Shown: one piece after another, positions 62,630 through 64,000 of the stretch
Layout of the letters: the number at the start of each line of letters is the position of its first letter
Numbering within the stretch: position 1 is the stretch's first letter
Assembly: GCF_002159645.1 (NCBI RefSeq)
Contig: NZ_NFJB01000009.1
Span: 1 to 64,000 of the forward strand
Length of the DNA: 64,000 nucleotides
Reading direction: 5' to 3'
From: Parabacteroides sp. An277
Lineage (GTDB): Bacteria > Bacteroidota > Bacteroidia > Bacteroidales > Tannerellaceae
Position numbers and translations under genes: made by a program
Notes under the pieces: generated by a model
Seen by the model: the letters and a program-made list of their open reading frames with translations, nothing else
What the model was told of the DNA's origin: nothing
Database searches by the model: none

Positions 62630-63343
62630 ATGGCAACATTGGAAGGATGGCTGGTTCCGAACACCGTCACGACGGATGATACCAGCGACAAGATTTTGGA
62701 GGTGCACTCCAAAGAGGGGTACACGAACAAGGAGATTGTGGACCTGATGTTGAAGGAAATCACAGGTCTGAAGCGTGAGACGTTGAACCACGCGGTAGAA
62801 CTCTACAACCGTATCATCACCGAAAGCCTCCTCAGCGGGCATCCGGTCAATACGGGGCTTTTCTATGCTTCGCCGAGCTTCAAAGGCATTATCGAAGATA
62901 ACGTCTGGAACCCGGAGAAGAACTCGATTGTGGTCAATTTCCAGACGGGTAAGACGCTGCGCGAGGAAATCACCAAGACTTCGGTCGAAATTCTGGGCGA
63001 GAAGGCGGCCGCTATGCAGGTGACCGATATTTACGACATGGGTTCGGGTGCGAAAGACGGCACGTTGACGCGCGATTATACGGTGATTTGCAAAGGCAAG
63101 AACCTCAAGATTGTGGGAGACGACGAGCAGGTCGGCCTTTATTTGATCTCTTCCTTGGAAACGGAGGAAAAGATTCCGGCCAACCGGATTTCGGTCAACA
63201 ACCCGTCGGAAATCCATTTCCATGTTCCTACGGATTTGACGGAAGGGAACTATACGCTGCGCATCACGACGCAGTTCGGAGGCGGCGGTACCCGTTTGCT
63301 GAAAGAACCGCGCAGTCTGGAAATACCCGTGAAATTGGTATGA
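62630..63343 (+). CDS. HU-like DNA-binding protein with DUF4469 domain
   Basis: A 237-residue protein. Residues of about 1-125 form an HU-like domain (NTVTTDDTSDKILEVHSKEGYTNKEIVDLMLKEITGLKRETLNHAVELYNRIITESLLSGHPVNTGLFYASPSFKG, read as helix-helix-beta arm). Residues of about 140-237 are the DUF4469 immunoglobulin-like beta domain (GTLTRDYTVICKGKNLKIVG, EGNYTLRITTQFGGGGTRLL, LEIPVKLV). It is the intact relative of the remnant at 171-299. DNA binding is expected, role unknown. Expression may be set by the repeat-containing leader. A palindromic array begins 8 bp after its stop. Confidence 0.82.
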   Translation: MATLEGWLVPNTVTTDDTSDKILEVHSKEGYTNKEIVDLMLKEITGLKRETLNHAVELYNRIITESLLSGHPVNTGLFYASPSFKGIIEDNVWNPEKNSIVVNFQTGKTLREEITKTSVEILGEKAAAMQVTDIYDMGSGAKDGTLTRDYTVICKGKNLKIVGDDEQVGLYLISSLETEEKIPANRISVNNPSEIHFHVPTDLTEGNYTLRITTQFGGGGTRLLKEPRSLEIPVKLV

Positions 63344-63350
63344 TTCCATG

Positions 63351-63455
63351 CAGGGCGACGTGCGCCCTACGTGTAGGGCGAATGTCGCCCTAATCCTTGG
63401 GCGTCCCTCGCCTTACGCTAGGGCGGCATCCGCCCTAAGCGTGGGGTACGGGTCA
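63351..63455. repeat. 23-bp periodic array with core TAGGGCGnnnnnCGCCCTA
   Basis: Units start at 63351, 63374, 63397, 63419 and 63442 (spacings 23, 23, 22, 23). Units 1, 2 and 4 are near-perfect palindromes with arms AGGGCG and CGCCCT; units 3 and 5 are degenerate. It starts 8 bp after the DUF4469 stop, so it lies in that gene's 3' RNA. Confidence 0.85.
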
Positions 63456-63546
63456 CTTTAAATAACAACGAATAAATAAACCGAAACCCGGACGTGAAGG
63501 CGGTCTTTGAAAGGATGGGTGTGTTGGAAATACGGAATAATATGGT

Positions 63547-63554
63547 TACCTTTG
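63547..63554 (+). promoter_or_regulatory. Promoter -7 element of the KilA-N gene
   Basis: TACCTTTG, 30 bp before the ATG at 63584. It lies inside a longer open frame from 63494, so the downstream ATG is chosen. Confidence 0.65.
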
Positions 63555-63583
63555 TTGCAGTGAAACATTTAAAAACAATAACT

Positions 63584-63802
63584 ATGACGAAGATAACGGT
63601 ATTATCCACAGACATTAACGTCGTAACAATCCACCATGAGGATTATATCTGCCTGACGGATATGCTAAAAGCCAAAGACGGCGATTTCTTTATCTCTGAT
63701 TGGCTGAGGAATCGGAATACATTGGAGTATTTGGGAATCTGGGAAAAGCTTTATAATCCGGGTTTTAATTATGGCGAATTCGCCATAATTAGGAACCAGT
63801 AG
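63584..63802 (+). CDS. KilA-N domain protein, truncated
   Basis: A 72-residue product starting MTKITVLSTDINVVTIHHEDYICLTDML and continuing ISDWLRNRNTLEYLGIWEKLYNP, the start of the KilA-N DNA-binding fold found in phage-like and accessory genes, usually 250 or more residues. A TAG at 63800-63802 stops it in EFAIIRNQ. The same frame shortly reads EFDTIRNAAGSNNF, a second version of the same family segment, so the gene is broken and part is duplicated or recombined. A pseudogene is more likely than a working short protein. Confidence 0.6.
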   Translation: MTKITVLSTDINVVTIHHEDYICLTDMLKAKDGDFFISDWLRNRNTLEYLGIWEKLYNPGFNYGEFAIIRNQ

Positions 63803-63865
63803 AGTTCTAATTGTACCGAATTCGATACAATTAGAAATGCTGCGGGAAGTAATAATTTCAGTTCC
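63803..63865 (+). pseudogene. Duplicated KilA-N segment after the premature stop
   Basis: After the TAG the frame gives SSNCTEFDTIRNAAGSNNF, matching the expected continuation of KilA-N proteins better than the pre-stop copy. The palindromes AATTATGGCGAATTCGCC... (63769-63792) and TCTAATTGTA...TACAATTAGA (63805-63834), each centred on GAATTC, coincide with the two copies. Beyond 63870 no coding match is seen up to the window end. Confidence 0.45.
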
Positions 63866-63950
63866 TGTGGATATGCTATCCGCAGGTATTGAGTATCAGG
63901 ATTCGGAAATCCGATGGAACGGATTCTTACGTCATCCTGTCGGAAATGTT

Positions 63951-63975
63951 TGTAGGGGCGGATTGAATCCGCCTG
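63951..63975. repeat. TGTAGGGGCGGATT element near the window end
   Basis: GGCGGATTGAATCCGCC is a perfect stem preceded by TGTAGGG; related to 58073-58138. Confidence 0.6.
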
Positions 63976-64000
63976 AATATCAACCGAGAAGAGACAGGAC

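Overview
The window is chromosomal DNA of a gut-type Bacteroidales, most likely Parabacteroides or a close relative. The evidence is the SusC/SusD pairs, the Rnf operon order rseC-rnfBCDGEA, about twenty promoters of the Bacteroidota TAnnTTTG type, few Shine-Dalgarno sites, and two secreted proteins with C-terminal tails like those common in Parabacteroides. Genus is an inference; no rRNA is present.

Layout. 1-10.5 kb: a probable transposase edge, a truncated HU/DUF4469 gene, then housekeeping and energy genes on the minus strand (glycosyltransferase, serS, NlpC/P60 lipoprotein, monomeric [FeFe] hydrogenase, purT, NhaC antiporter, DUF5686 protein, GAF reductase). 10.65-13 kb: a long rod-shaped RNA resembling 6S RNA and a GLUG-repeat surface protein. 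13.7-21.9 kb: DUF3078 outer-membrane protein, the complete Rnf redox-driven ion pump, and galE. 22.8-31.9 kb: yidC, pyrG, two identical tRNA-Lys genes, an MBL hydrolase, asparaginase, a Crp/Fnr regulator, a coiled-coil membrane protein and a TlpA-like protein. 32.2-33.9 kb: an HU-like gene divergent from a small two-gene unit with a DUF6169 protein. 34-53.3 kb: a glycan utilisation locus (GH2, beta-propeller glycosidase, lipoprotein, SusD, SusC, GH92 mannosidase, SusD, SusC). 53.5-64 kb: a TonB receptor, a secreted protein, a second HU-like gene, N-acetylhexosamine 1-kinase with a sugar transporter, rpmE2, class II aldolase, an HU/DUF4469 gene behind a repeat-containing leader, and a broken KilA-N gene.

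The main discoveries concern switching. The two SusC genes of one glycan locus appear to have different phase-variation devices. The first has nine G residues at the end of its signal-peptide codons; the frame is broken as read and would be restored at eight. The second has its promoter between 18-bp inverted repeats 193 bp apart and is in the ON orientation. A third candidate switch is 13.5 tandem AAGC units inside a leader ORF that runs through a hairpin just ahead of the DUF4469 gene; repeat number would decide whether ribosomes cross the hairpin.

The least explained structure is a set of intergenic arrays of imperfectly palindromic cores at regular 22-24 bp spacing, with a different core at most loci (near 13.4, 22.0, 32.2, 44.6, 48.0, 53.4, 57.3 and 63.4 kb). 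Three abut HU-family genes. The spacing of about two helical turns suggests arrays of protein-binding sites.
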